Shown here in pieces: positions 34,028-44,006 of a DNA stretch of 64,000 bases (its first letter is position 1; the number at the start of each line of letters is the position of its first letter). Source of the DNA: Jeotgalibacillus soli (GTDB lineage Bacteria > Bacillota > Bacilli > Bacillales > Jeotgalibacillaceae). The translations under genes were made by a program, and so were the position numbers. The notes under the pieces are model-generated. The model was not told the DNA's origin. It made no database searches and was given only the letters and a program-made list of their open reading frames with translations. Location: positions 124,001-188,000 of the forward strand of contig NZ_JXRP01000017.1 in NCBI RefSeq assembly GCF_000829435.1, read 5' to 3'.

Positions 34028-34561
34028 ATGGGAATGGAACAAGGTAAAGACATTATTTACTTGGTACAAAGAGTAAATGTACCACTTGGATCACCGCCAC
34101 TTGCTGTGGGTCATCAGACAGAAGGTTCACACTCTCGAGAGCAAGATATGATCGATGAGCAGACGAAATTCGGTCGAGTTGTCGGATATGGTCCTAAATC
34201 GGAGAACTTCGAGATAACTTTTTATTCAGAGATAGGCGATAGCGGTCAATCTGCTTTAGAGGATGCATATGACAATGAAGAACAGTTGAAAGTTTGGCGC
34301 GTGAATACCAAATTAAACGCAACCAACAAGCACGATGCACGCTTTGCTTATACAATCATTGAAAATATTGAAACGTCTGAGCCGACTGATGGCTTTGTAG
34401 AAGTTTCTACTTCGCTACCGATTTATCTGAAGTCTCAAAAAGGCGAATTACCAGCACTGTCAGCTGACCTTATCGAATTTGCGCAATACGGGTTCGAAGC
34501 ACCGGGCGAGACAACGGGATCTTTCCCTAACCAAGAAACAGCACCAGCACCAGCAGGATAA
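34028..34561 (+). CDS. Major tail (tube) protein
   Basis: A 177-aa beta-rich protein (MGMEQGKDIIYLVQRVNVPL, ENFEITFYSEIGDSGQSALE, LKVWRVNTKLN) with a Pro/Gly-rich C-terminus. It polymerises into the tail tube. ATG 34028 follows AAAGGAGTG. Its position between the tail terminator and the chaperone genes supports the call. Confidence 0.87.
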   Translation: MGMEQGKDIIYLVQRVNVPLGSPPLAVGHQTEGSHSREQDMIDEQTKFGRVVGYGPKSENFEITFYSEIGDSGQSALEDAYDNEEQLKVWRVNTKLNATNKHDARFAYTIIENIETSEPTDGFVEVSTSLPIYLKSQKGELPALSADLIEFAQYGFEAPGETTGSFPNQETAPAPAG

Positions 34562-34629
34562 AACGAAGGGCGAGATCATTCTCGTCCTTTTTTCTATGAA
34601 TTTATTTAATGAAAACGGAGGAATCATAC

Positions 34630-35097
34630 ATGCCAATTTTAAACGTGAACGGGAAAGATTATGAAGCTAAGGTGACATTTAAATTTAACAGTCTGGCGAA
34701 AGACAAGTATTACGGGCAGGACAAAGAAGGGAACAAGTCTTCCGGCATCAATAGCATCTATGAAAAATTGCTGAATTTTGATCATGATGGCTTGCTGGGG
34801 TTTTGGGATTGCGCTGTGAATCATCTTAAAGACCGTCCGATTCTAGCAGACATTGAAGCAGCATTAGAAAAACGCATCGAAGCTGATGATGACACAGAAG
34901 ATTTATTCAAGGAAGCATTTGCGGTGATGGATAACTCGGGTTTTTTCAAAAAACAAGCGAAGAAATACTGGAAGGACCTCGAGAAGGTGCCAGAGTTCGC
35001 GAAGGACGAGAAGGAAAAAACTCAGATGCAAACATACGTGCAGCGCATGAAGGACAGCAAGGCGGAGCTTCTAGGGACGAAAAAGAAAACGGCATAG
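34630..35097 (+). CDS. Tail assembly chaperone, upstream part (gpG-like)
   Basis: A 155-aa protein: MPILNVNGKDYEAKVTFKFN, then ...SIYEKLLNFDHDGLLGFWD and an acidic/basic helical end. It belongs to the phage tail-assembly-chaperone families that bind the tape measure during tail growth. ACGGAGG precedes ATG 34630. The downstream frame is -1 relative to it and open through the junction, so a gpGT-type fusion by frameshift is likely. Confidence 0.82.
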   Translation: MPILNVNGKDYEAKVTFKFNSLAKDKYYGQDKEGNKSSGINSIYEKLLNFDHDGLLGFWDCAVNHLKDRPILADIEAALEKRIEADDDTEDLFKEAFAVMDNSGFFKKQAKKYWKDLEKVPEFAKDEKEKTQMQTYVQRMKDSKAELLGTKKKTA

Positions 35098-35099
35098 AC

Positions 35100-35438
35100 A
35101 TGCTGAAGGTGTACGAGTTATGCGCTCGTTACCTGCAAGTCTATGACAATGATGTGATTGGATCATGGACCATGAATGAGTATAAAGCCAAATTAAAGGG
35201 TGCTCATCTTCGTGAGATCGATAACATCGAAAACATGAGCAAAGGCGCCATGATGAACGCGATTGCTGCTAATAAGAAAGGCACAACGGCTAAGAAGCTG
35301 TTTGATGCTCAGAAGGCACGAAGAGAGCTTGAAAAAGGGTCTCTACAATATACACGTCAAGAGGTTAAGCAACCGATGGACAAAACACGCTATAACCGTA
35401 TGAAAAATGCGATGTCTTCTTATCAGATGCCGCAATAG
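35100..35438 (+). CDS. Tail assembly chaperone, downstream part (gpT-like, probable -1 frameshift extension)
   Basis: 112 codons in the -1 frame: a helical MLKVYELCARYLQVYDNDVI segment then basic helices to SYQMPQ. No ribosome site precedes ATG 35100, and the -1 frame is open at least from 35043, so it is more likely read as the tail of a fusion via a shift near the A/G-rich 35077-35089 than started independently. It lies directly before the tape measure. Confidence 0.75.
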   Translation: MLKVYELCARYLQVYDNDVIGSWTMNEYKAKLKGAHLREIDNIENMSKGAMMNAIAANKKGTTAKKLFDAQKARRELEKGSLQYTRQEVKQPMDKTRYNRMKNAMSSYQMPQ

Positions 35439-35457
35439 AAGAAGGGAGGAATTGCTT

Positions 35458-38301
35458 ATGCACGAAAATTTCATGGCTCGAATCGGAGCTAGAATTAAAG
35501 AGTTTCAGGCAAAAATGAAGCAAGTAGATGCTCAGGTAAGAAAAACGGCTATGGGTACAGATAAGCCGATTGGTGCAGACATTTCGGAGTTTTTACGCAA
35601 AGCTGCGTTGGTAGCTGCTCAAGCAAGAGCCTTAGCCCGAGACAAGGTGATCATTCCTGTAGAGGTGAGAGTAAATAACTTCCAACAAAGAATGGACCGT
35701 ATCGCTAATACAATTCGATCTTTAAGTACCGTTATTCAAAACCAATTAGGCGGGGCTTTCTTATCTATAAGCCCAACTCTTGCACCTATTATCGCTACAT
35801 TAACAGGGGCTTTAGGCAACCTAGGTCCGATGATCGGAACACTTGGAGGATCAACCTTCGCTCTTGGATCTGCATTTGGTTTCGCTGGTACTGCAGCTAT
35901 TGGATTTGGCGCTGCGGCTATTCCAACAATTAAAGCGATCTTTGGAGAAACTGAAAACCTCACAGTCGCGCAAGCAGCTGCCAGAGCAGACTTTGATAAA
36001 ACCGAGTCCGTATGGCAAAGAATCGTCAAAACAGTTGAACAGCCAGTTATGGATGGATTCACAAAGGCAATGGAGATCTCAAGAAAAGTATTGTCCTCTG
36101 TGGAGCCGATGTTTTTAAATACAGCTAATGCTGTAAATGGCTTGCTTGATTCACTGAATAAAGAAGTGGGAGGCGCAGAGCTTCAGAATTTCTTTAGAAC
36201 GCTGAATGACTACGCTGGACCGTTTACGAAGGTATTAGGTGAAGCTTTAGGGTTACTTGGAAAAGGATTTATGAACATGATGGTTGCTTTTGCACCGTTA
36301 TCTCTTCAAACGGCTGAGGGCTTTCGTGCAATGGCTGAGCGATTTGCAGAATGGGCAAATGGTCTTTCGGCAAGCGATAAGTTCCAATCATTTGTCGATT
36401 ATGTAAATACGAATATGCCGAAGATGAGAGCGATTTTTAGAGATGCAATCGCAGGGATCGTATATTTATTTGCAGGATTCGGAGATTCATCTGCTGGAAT
36501 GATGGATGGACTCGTTAATATGATGTCCAGATTCAAACAATGGGCTTCTGAATTAGGAAACAATCAGAACTTTCAAATGTTCTTAGGTTATATAGCGGAT
36601 AATGCACCTAAAGTAATCAGCTTGATCGGCAACATCACCACTTTCCTCGTCAATTTAGGAATTGGATTAGCGCCAGTTGGGTCTTTGCTATTGGATCTTG
36701 TTAATCGTTTCTTGAGCTGGACTAATAGTCTAATGGAAAATAACCGTGTAGTCGGTGTAATCATATCAGTCATCACAGTTTTAGCAGGTTTGTTTCTAGC
36801 TTTAGTACCTACGATTGTGGCTATAACTACGCTGTTTAGTGGTTTCGGAACAGCTTTAATGGCTGGTGTAGGTAAAGCTTTCACTTTTGTAAAACCACTA
36901 TTCACAAACTTTGGGGCTACCATAGCAAAGGTTGCACCATTCATTTCTAGTTTAGCTTCAAAAGCTCTCCCACTTCTCTCTAGAGCTTTCATGTTCTTAG
37001 GTGGTCCAGTTGGAATAATCATAGGGGTTCTATCATTACTGATCCCCGTATTTATTCGTCTATGGAACGAAAATGAGAAGTTTCGTGAAGGTGTAATAAC
37101 CGTATGGAACGCTATTAAAACCACCATTTCGACCGTAGTCCAAGCAGTTTCAGATTTTGTCATGTCTGTATGGGGAGCGATAGTTGTTTGGTGGAATGAA
37201 AATAATGAATCAATAAAAACTACCGCCAAGAGTATTTGGGATGCTGTCTATAACACCATTGTGACTGTCTTGACTACAGCATGGGGCTTCATAATGCAGG
37301 TCGTTACACTTATACAAGAATATTGGGCAGAACACGGGGATTCTATACTTTCTAATGCAAAAACGGCTTGGGAAGGTATTAAAACTGCCATAACCACTTT
37401 CCTTTCGGCAACTTGGGAATTCATAAAAGAAGTAGTTACGAGGATACAAGAATTTTGGAACGAACACGGAGAAACCATTTTATCCATAGCTAAAGCCGTT
37501 TGGGAGGATATCAAAACTGCGATATCTTTAGCGATAGATGTTGTTTGGTCAGTTATTAAACTTGCCCTGGAATTAATTCAAGGCATTTTTGAAACTGTTT
37601 GGCCTATTATTTCAGGTGTCGTTGAAATAGCTTGGGCTGCAATCACTACAGCTGTAGAAATCGCTACAGATTTAGTATTCGGAATAATTGATACAATCAT
37701 GAATTTAATCAAAGGTGATTGGGAAGCCGCGTGGGAATCGATCAAAGAAACCGCAAACAGTATTTGGGATAGCATAGTAAGCATTTTTGAAGGTATTGAT
37801 TTAGTTCAAATCGGTAAGGACATCATACAAGGATTAATCGATGGTATAGCGTCAATGGCGACAGCAGTTTGGGATACGGTTACCGGAGTAGCTGGAAATA
37901 TACTTGACGCGATTACCAAAAAGACCGATACCCATTCGCCATCTAGAGAAACTCATAAATTAGGGGAATTTATCGGTCAAGGTTTAGTAAACGGACTCGC
38001 CTCAATGGGCAGAAAAGTCAGAGATACAGCCATTGGAATAGCCGGAATTATGACGGATAACTTAGCTCCGAAAATCGCTCTCGCTGACATGGGTGTATCA
38101 GCGTCCCTAGACACATCAATTAATAACAGCGATATGAGAGGCGTCAAGCATGCGTTTAGTGCTGAGTTGGATAAATTCGAGCTGCCTGATCGTGACATTA
38201 TCCTTGTAATGGATGGTCGGGAAGTGGGGCGTGTAACGGCTCCATACGTCAAAGATGAAAATGATATGCGCAAAGATATGATCCGAATAGGGAGGGGGTA
38301 G
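35458..38301 (+). CDS. Tape measure protein
   Basis: A 947-aa protein, the longest helical one in the region. The N-terminal part has coiled coil and Gly/Ala-rich hydrophobic stretches; the middle has repeated Trp-containing units (AVWDDI/IWDAVYNTIVTVLTTA-like, about residues 560-780). The end has THSPSRETHKLGEFIGQG, typical of tape measures. It sets tail length and helps DNA entry. AGGGAGG precedes ATG 35458. Confidence 0.94.
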   Translation: MHENFMARIGARIKEFQAKMKQVDAQVRKTAMGTDKPIGADISEFLRKAALVAAQARALARDKVIIPVEVRVNNFQQRMDRIANTIRSLSTVIQNQLGGAFLSISPTLAPIIATLTGALGNLGPMIGTLGGSTFALGSAFGFAGTAAIGFGAAAIPTIKAIFGETENLTVAQAAARADFDKTESVWQRIVKTVEQPVMDGFTKAMEISRKVLSSVEPMFLNTANAVNGLLDSLNKEVGGAELQNFFRTLNDYAGPFTKVLGEALGLLGKGFMNMMVAFAPLSLQTAEGFRAMAERFAEWANGLSASDKFQSFVDYVNTNMPKMRAIFRDAIAGIVYLFAGFGDSSAGMMDGLVNMMSRFKQWASELGNNQNFQMFLGYIADNAPKVISLIGNITTFLVNLGIGLAPVGSLLLDLVNRFLSWTNSLMENNRVVGVIISVITVLAGLFLALVPTIVAITTLFSGFGTALMAGVGKAFTFVKPLFTNFGATIAKVAPFISSLASKALPLLSRAFMFLGGPVGIIIGVLSLLIPVFIRLWNENEKFREGVITVWNAIKTTISTVVQAVSDFVMSVWGAIVVWWNENNESIKTTAKSIWDAVYNTIVTVLTTAWGFIMQVVTLIQEYWAEHGDSILSNAKTAWEGIKTAITTFLSATWEFIKEVVTRIQEFWNEHGETILSIAKAVWEDIKTAISLAIDVVWSVIKLALELIQGIFETVWPIISGVVEIAWAAITTAVEIATDLVFGIIDTIMNLIKGDWEAAWESIKETANSIWDSIVSIFEGIDLVQIGKDIIQGLIDGIASMATAVWDTVTGVAGNILDAITKKTDTHSPSRETHKLGEFIGQGLVNGLASMGRKVRDTAIGIAGIMTDNLAPKIALADMGVSASLDTSINNSDMRGVKHAFSAELDKFELPDRDIILVMDGREVGRVTAPYVKDENDMRKDMIRIGRG

Positions 38302-38303
38302 CT

Positions 38304-39776
38304 ATGTCGATTAGAAATATTTTAGACGAAATAATAGAAGATAGTTTCCCTATTTATTTTAATGGCGTGGATTTAAGCCAATTCTTCTACATTAAATCAG
38401 ACAACGGGCGTGCAATTTATGGTCGGGAAGTGGAACTGTTTTCAGTTCCTTCTCGTCCTGGCGCTTTAATTAAAGGGGTAAAGTACCCTCCTAGAACGAT
38501 AACAATGGAAGTGTTATTCGCTTGCGATTCAGCAGAAGAATTAAGAAAAAAGCTAGAAGATTTAAATGATATTTTATCATTAGAGGAACCAGCACCTTTA
38601 ATTTTTCATGATGAGTACGACCGTACCTATTACGCGATCAGCGAACGAGTGACGGAAGGTTATGAATGGAATGGTTTTCATGTTACCACGATCACATTTA
38701 TTTGCCCAGATCCTCACAAATACGGCCATGAAAATAAGGAGAACTTCGTTAATGGCTTAGCAACCGTCAGAAATAACGGATATAGAGAAGCAGCACCAGT
38801 ATTTGAAATCGAAGTCTTAGAAGATATCACCTACATGGATATCATCTGTAGTGATGCTTATATGCGCATCGGTGAGCCTGTCACAGTTGAGCAGACTCCG
38901 ATACAAAGAGAAGAAGTCGTGATGAACTATAAAGCTGATAATACAACAGGATGGACCACTGGAACCGATGTGGATGGTGGTGTTCCGGCAGGGAATTTTC
39001 AGACAAACGGATTCTCGCTCAATGTGCAATCCTACGGCACAGGAAGCACATGGCATGGGCCGACGATAAAAACAAGTGTCCCACAAGCGCCTTTACAGGA
39101 TTTTATTGCAGAGTTTTTACTAGGTTTCCCGTCCACATCCTACGATAAGCGAAGTCGGGTTGAATATTATCTTTTAAACGATTTAAGCGATGCTATTGCG
39201 AAAGTCGCGATGAAACGGATCGGAAATGAAGGATTAGGGAATACGGTCGAGATCCGTCTAGGTGGCGGTCTTGATACAGAATTTCTTTATGTCGGCAAGG
39301 GTGAAGGTGCAGGTACCGCGTGGGCAGACTTTAGAGGGATTATGCGGATTGGCAGAATAGGGAACGAGTGGTTTTTCTATGTTGCTAAATTTCATCCGGA
39401 GACAGGCGCTCATGTTAATCGTATGTATAGGACTTACACAGATGCCGAGTTGCGATTTACTGGTAACTTATCTCAAATACAATTACATGCCGGACAGACA
39501 GGCACCGTGCCTACTGAAGCAGTTAACATCGATGACGTCCTGATTAAGCGCGTTAATACAGTCACAGATAATCAAGTACCTTACATCGCATACGCTGGCG
39601 ACATCATTCAGATAGATATGCGTGACAGCAGCATTAAAATAAACGGAGAATACAGAAGCGACCTGAAAGATTTCGGGGCTTCTTTTTTTATGCTTCCAAA
39701 AGGCAAGACCGACTTAGTCTTGGAGCCTTCTACAAAATTATCCGGCAAGGTCACGTTTAGGGAGAGATTCTTATGA
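38304..39776 (+). CDS. Distal tail protein (Dit) with a C-terminal extension
   Basis: A 490-aa protein. Residues 1-150 are a Sipho_tail/Dit N-terminal belt domain (FPIYFNGVDLSQFFYIK, RPGALIKGVKYPPRTITMEV, FHDEYDRTYYAISERV, TITFICPDPHKYG). About residues 205-425 form an inserted beta-sandwich (NYKADNTTGWTTGTDVDG to the INIDDVLIKRV region) resembling carbohydrate-binding domains of evolved Dits, and a Dit-type end follows. It forms the hub between tube and baseplate and may touch the cell wall. Confidence 0.87.
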   Translation: MSIRNILDEIIEDSFPIYFNGVDLSQFFYIKSDNGRAIYGREVELFSVPSRPGALIKGVKYPPRTITMEVLFACDSAEELRKKLEDLNDILSLEEPAPLIFHDEYDRTYYAISERVTEGYEWNGFHVTTITFICPDPHKYGHENKENFVNGLATVRNNGYREAAPVFEIEVLEDITYMDIICSDAYMRIGEPVTVEQTPIQREEVVMNYKADNTTGWTTGTDVDGGVPAGNFQTNGFSLNVQSYGTGSTWHGPTIKTSVPQAPLQDFIAEFLLGFPSTSYDKRSRVEYYLLNDLSDAIAKVAMKRIGNEGLGNTVEIRLGGGLDTEFLYVGKGEGAGTAWADFRGIMRIGRIGNEWFFYVAKFHPETGAHVNRMYRTYTDAELRFTGNLSQIQLHAGQTGTVPTEAVNIDDVLIKRVNTVTDNQVPYIAYAGDIIQIDMRDSSIKINGEYRSDLKDFGASFFMLPKGKTDLVLEPSTKLSGKVTFRERFL

Positions 39777-42685
39777 CAGTTATTCATGCGCTTCATCATC
39801 ACGATGATCGTTTGCTTGGTTATTTAAATAATGAGGGAGAAAAGCTGTTTTGGGACGACCTTCATGTTCATGAAATCAGCGGAGAAAATTCATATAGTTT
39901 TTATATGCCAGCGAATATTCCGGAAGCAGAATTTTTTTCAGAACGTGGACGTCTCCTTATCCCATCTGAAGATCGAGGATATGAAGAATTTATTATTTAT
40001 AACGCAGCCACCTACATGAAGAATGAGAAAGTGGTGCGTGCTGTCGCGACTTATACAGACTTAAACGCACTGAAAACATTAAATCCTACTACTTATCAAA
40101 GTTATACTTTGAGGCAATATGCGAATGCTGCTCTAGTCGATACAGGATGGCAAGTAGGTGAAATTCAGTATGAAGGGATCCGCACGAAAACCTTTAATCA
40201 GCCGTTAGGTGCGTATAGTTTTTTAGTCCAAGTCGCGAATGAATTTGACGTGGAACTAAGATTTCGCGTTGAAACATCAGGAAACCGGATCACAGGTCGT
40301 TACGTGGACTTTATCAAACGAATAGGGCGTGACAACGGCAAAGAGATTGTGCTTGGCAAGGATTTAGTCGATATCGAAAAGGTTGTCCACAGTGACCGCG
40401 TAGTGACCGCCTTGGATTGCTATGGTCCTGAACGCGATGATGGTACGAGGTTAATTACAACTGTTACGGATGCAGGTGCTTTTCAGGCATGGAATTGGAA
40501 AAAGAAACATATTCGCGACCGATATGAACCTCAATCAGACCGTCAAGAGATGACGTTAGAAGAATTACGACAGTATGGCACAACCGAGTTAAAAAAGCGT
40601 ATCGCATCTGTTACGGACTACTTTATCACTGGTGCCGATTTAGAAAGTATTTTTCCGCATGAAGCTACGCGACTCGGTGATCGATTAGGTATAAAAAATC
40701 CAGATTTTTCGCCGCCTTTATATGCTCATGCGCGAGTGATACGGGTTGAGCGATCAATCGTAGATAAAGCGAGTAAAGTGTATAAGATCGGTGAGGTTGT
40801 GACGTACACGGAGGACGAAGTTTTTCAGACGTTCAGGCAGCTACAAGACTTATATGCCATAAAAGTAATTAAATCGAACAGCGCACCACCTGGACGGATA
40901 GGAACCTTATGGATTGATACAAGTGGAACAGTTGATGTGCCGCATACTTGGAATTCAACTACTGCTGTTTGGGATAAATATTCTCCTACCCAAGCTGCTG
41001 ACATTGGAGCTGAGACACCTGCAGGAGCTCAGGTAAAAGCTGATCAAGCAAAGGCTGCAGCTGACGCCTATACTAATCAGCAATTAATCAATTATGTTGA
41101 TAAAACGCTCTATAATCAAGAACTAGCCGACATACAAGGTCAGATTGATGGGAGTATTACCACATGGTTTTATCCTTACGTGCCGACTCTTGAAAACTTG
41201 CCAGCAAGTGACTGGACCACCAACGAATTAAAGAATCAACACTTGGGCGATCTTTTCTATGACGATTCTACGGGCTATGGATATCGATTTAAGTTAAATG
41301 CCGACGTTTATCAATGGAAACGCATTGAGGATACAGACGTTACAAAAGCCCTCGCTGATGCTCAGAGAGCGCAGGACACAGCAGATGGTAAGCGGAGGGT
41401 ATTTGTTAATCAGCCAATTCCGCCATACGAAGTTGGCGATTTATGGAGTCAAGGGGTTAACGGTGACTTAATGCGATGCTCAGTATCGAGGTCAACCGGC
41501 GTCTATAATGCGGCTGATTGGGTTTTGGCTTCGAAGTATACAGATGATACTAGAGCTGTTGAAGCTGAAAACAATGCGAAGGAACACGCTAACCTTGTTA
41601 GTGGTCAAGCATATCAAGATGCAGTGGCTGATGCTCGAGTCTATGTCGATCAGAATGGTGTCCTGCAGGGGTCTACTTATAATGGTGTAAGTATCTCCAA
41701 TACGGATGGTTTTGTCACTGTTCGTGGAGATCAGCTCGTTCGAACGGTCCAAAACAGCACAGTCGGGATCGTAATCCAGCGCAGAGCCACGGTTAATGAT
41801 CCTTGGATAAACATGTTTTATGTCGATGCTCAGACAGGGAACCTTAAGCTAGCAGGTGATCTAGACGGGGCAGGCGGTACGTTTAGAGGTCGTGTGGAGG
41901 TACAAGCAGGGGAAAATAAAACGGTCATTGAAAACGGGATTGTCCGGCAGGAATATGCGTCAACAGACGGTCTTTACACGTATCTCATCCAGATAAAAGA
42001 TCACATCATCGAGTTAACAAGTGCTGATCCAGGAGGCACAAGCCGATCTTTTTTCAATGAACAGCGAGTTTTTTTATCACGTACTGATAATGTTGAAGGC
42101 GAATCGTCTGTTGTATACGAGGCTAATAACGTCAACGGTCAGTTACATGGCACGGCGAGGTCAACCAATGAATTTTACATTGATCCTAAAGGTCATCATG
42201 AAGTTTTCCTTTTCGATGTGGATGCGGCAGATCCTTTTCACCGTTCGATGAGTACCGGTACAGTAAGATTAAAATTTTTAAATGGTACCGCAGCACAACT
42301 GCAAGTAAGAAAGGCTGACGATAGTGCTTACGCTCCAATTGCAAGTAGTGACTTTGTCACCGCATCGAGAAGAGAGTATAAGAAAAATATCCAATCGATG
42401 GAGTGCAAGGGATATAACGCTACTGAGCGTTTAAAACTCCTTATCCCTTCTTTTTATCACTTAAATGGAGATTTAGACAGCGAGCCTTTGCGTGCAGGAT
42501 TTATCCTCGACGAAGCTGTTTGGGAGATTGTCGACCCATCTGGTGAAGGATTAATTTCCATGCAAGCTGTCGCTTTGCTTGTTAAAGGTTTTCAGGAACA
42601 ACAAACAATCATTGAGCAACAACAGTTAGCAATTAATGATCTTATCAAACGAGTAGAAACACTGGAGAAAGGGGGAACTGCATAA
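39773..42685 (+). CDS. Tail-associated lysin/baseplate hub (Tal) with C-terminal S74 chaperone domain
   Basis: A 970-aa protein. Its N-terminal ~390 residues match the prophage tail endopeptidase (gp27-like) hub (FVVQVANEFDVELRFRVE-type block, EATRLGDRLGIKNPDF). Linker and fibre-like regions follow, and the last ~110 residues resemble a peptidase S74 intramolecular chaperone: ASRREYKKNIQSMEC supplies the Ser and Lys pair, with a final QEQQTIIEQQQLAINDLIKR coiled coil. S74 domains fold trimeric fibres and then cleave themselves off. It overlaps dit by four bases. Confidence 0.87.
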   Translation: MTVIHALHHHDDRLLGYLNNEGEKLFWDDLHVHEISGENSYSFYMPANIPEAEFFSERGRLLIPSEDRGYEEFIIYNAATYMKNEKVVRAVATYTDLNALKTLNPTTYQSYTLRQYANAALVDTGWQVGEIQYEGIRTKTFNQPLGAYSFLVQVANEFDVELRFRVETSGNRITGRYVDFIKRIGRDNGKEIVLGKDLVDIEKVVHSDRVVTALDCYGPERDDGTRLITTVTDAGAFQAWNWKKKHIRDRYEPQSDRQEMTLEELRQYGTTELKKRIASVTDYFITGADLESIFPHEATRLGDRLGIKNPDFSPPLYAHARVIRVERSIVDKASKVYKIGEVVTYTEDEVFQTFRQLQDLYAIKVIKSNSAPPGRIGTLWIDTSGTVDVPHTWNSTTAVWDKYSPTQAADIGAETPAGAQVKADQAKAAADAYTNQQLINYVDKTLYNQELADIQGQIDGSITTWFYPYVPTLENLPASDWTTNELKNQHLGDLFYDDSTGYGYRFKLNADVYQWKRIEDTDVTKALADAQRAQDTADGKRRVFVNQPIPPYEVGDLWSQGVNGDLMRCSVSRSTGVYNAADWVLASKYTDDTRAVEAENNAKEHANLVSGQAYQDAVADARVYVDQNGVLQGSTYNGVSISNTDGFVTVRGDQLVRTVQNSTVGIVIQRRATVNDPWINMFYVDAQTGNLKLAGDLDGAGGTFRGRVEVQAGENKTVIENGIVRQEYASTDGLYTYLIQIKDHIIELTSADPGGTSRSFFNEQRVFLSRTDNVEGESSVVYEANNVNGQLHGTARSTNEFYIDPKGHHEVFLFDVDAADPFHRSMSTGTVRLKFLNGTAAQLQVRKADDSAYAPIASSDFVTASRREYKKNIQSMECKGYNATERLKLLIPSFYHLNGDLDSEPLRAGFILDEAVWEIVDPSGEGLISMQAVALLVKGFQEQQTIIEQQQLAINDLIKRVETLEKGGTA

Positions 42686-43677
42686 TGTACTTGCCTATAA
42701 ATCGAGCAGAATTTATAGCAGGAAATATCGCCAAAGCTGGTGATACAAAAAATGAATTTGTCATCCAACTATTAGACAGAAACGGAGCTAGAGTGGATTT
42801 AACCGGAGCTACAGTTACATGGACAGCTGCTAGCAGATTAGGGAGGTTGATCGCACCTAGAGCAGCTACAATTCTAACAGACGGTCAAGTTTCGGTAAAA
42901 TTTCAGGATGCTGATCCAATAGGAGTTGGCGAAATTTTTATTGAGCTAACCGTAACTCGTGGAGACGGGCTAGTCGAAAAATTTCCGGCTGAAGATAACT
43001 TGATCATGCGCGTGACTAAATCTCAGGATGATGTCACTTATACGCCTGTTAATTTCGCAACGATCGATTACTTGTTAAATCTCATTAATACCATTGTCCA
43101 GCGTGAAACCGATTCGAATGCCGAATCTGCACAGGCGAGGGTACGAGCTAACGGAACGACCTATCCAACATTAAAAGGCAGGCTTGATAACGACGATACT
43201 CAGTTTAATGCTCATACAGCAGCATTGTTTTCTAGCGGTGTTCACGGCATGGGGCGTATCGCTTCGCAAGATTACGAAGAAGGAGTATGGACGCCTGTGA
43301 TCCAGGGTTTAACAACAGCAGGTAGCAACACGTATTCTACACAAGATGGTAGATATGCGAAAGTTGGTGGTCGTTTATATTTCGATGCTTTCGTTTCTTT
43401 GTCTCTAAAAGATGTAAATATGGCAGGTGAAGTGGCTATATCGGGTTTACCTTTCGTAGTCAGAAATACCATCGGATACAGACCGAATGGTGTCGTTCCG
43501 ATCTTTTCTAGCTTAACACTTGATGCGACTCGTCCGTATTTAGGATTTTTAGCATTGCCTAATGAGAGTAGAGTTAGGTTGAGGAAAAGTGGTGATAATG
43601 TATCAAATGTTGGGTTAGTAGCGACCCAGATTAATAATACGACATTTTTTCAAATTTCGGGATCGTACCTAATATAA
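42685..43677 (+). CDS. Upper baseplate / receptor-binding-type protein (BppU N-terminal domain)
   Basis: A 330-aa protein with a BppU-like N-terminal beta-sandwich (FVIQLLDRNGARVDLTGATV, GEIFIELTVTRGDG) that attaches to the Dit/Tal hub. A helix-linker follows, then a C-terminal beta-rich module (EEGVWTPVIQGLTTAGSNTY, GRYAKVGGRLYFDAF) found in phage host-recognition proteins. It overlaps tal by one base. It is the likely cell-surface binding protein. Confidence 0.82.
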   Translation: MYLPINRAEFIAGNIAKAGDTKNEFVIQLLDRNGARVDLTGATVTWTAASRLGRLIAPRAATILTDGQVSVKFQDADPIGVGEIFIELTVTRGDGLVEKFPAEDNLIMRVTKSQDDVTYTPVNFATIDYLLNLINTIVQRETDSNAESAQARVRANGTTYPTLKGRLDNDDTQFNAHTAALFSSGVHGMGRIASQDYEEGVWTPVIQGLTTAGSNTYSTQDGRYAKVGGRLYFDAFVSLSLKDVNMAGEVAISGLPFVVRNTIGYRPNGVVPIFSSLTLDATRPYLGFLALPNESRVRLRKSGDNVSNVGLVATQINNTTFFQISGSYLI

Positions 43678-43691
43678 GGGAGTGTTTAAAA

Positions 43692-43928
43692 ATGATTGAA
43701 AAATACACAATAGATGCACTTTCTCAAGACAGCGTAAGTATTAAAAAACAGCAATATGCGGTTGTAGAAGGTGCTGAATACCCCATCGGAGAGCCTTGGC
43801 GCAAAGCATATACGAATAGCATTTCAGGGCGAGAAGAGTTAAAAACCGAGGTACCAGCTGATTATTCAAATGCTATTTTAATGATATGGGGAGAAACTCC
43901 AACAGTAGTAGAAGCACCTATAGCATAG
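43692..43928 (+). CDS. Small tail-fibre-associated protein
   Basis: A 78-aa protein (MIEKYTIDALSQDSVSIKKQ..., ending in ILMIWGETPTVVEAPIA). AGGGAGTG precedes ATG 43692. Small proteins of this type follow receptor-binding genes in Bacillus/Listeria phages. A short frame (ATG 43939, MPVPPHKKIVRWI) follows it after a T-run. Function unknown. Confidence 0.65.
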   Translation: MIEKYTIDALSQDSVSIKKQQYAVVEGAEYPIGEPWRKAYTNSISGREELKTEVPADYSNAILMIWGETPTVVEAPIA

Positions 43929-44006
43929 GTGTATTTTTTATGCCTGTACCTCCACATAAGAAAATTGTAAGATGGATTTAATAATAACAAGTGTGGGGGA
44001 TGTTTT

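Noticed and set aside
36588-37229. Long antisense frame in the tape measure gene
   Set aside because: Shadow of a repetitive hydrophobic gene on the other strand; no start signals.
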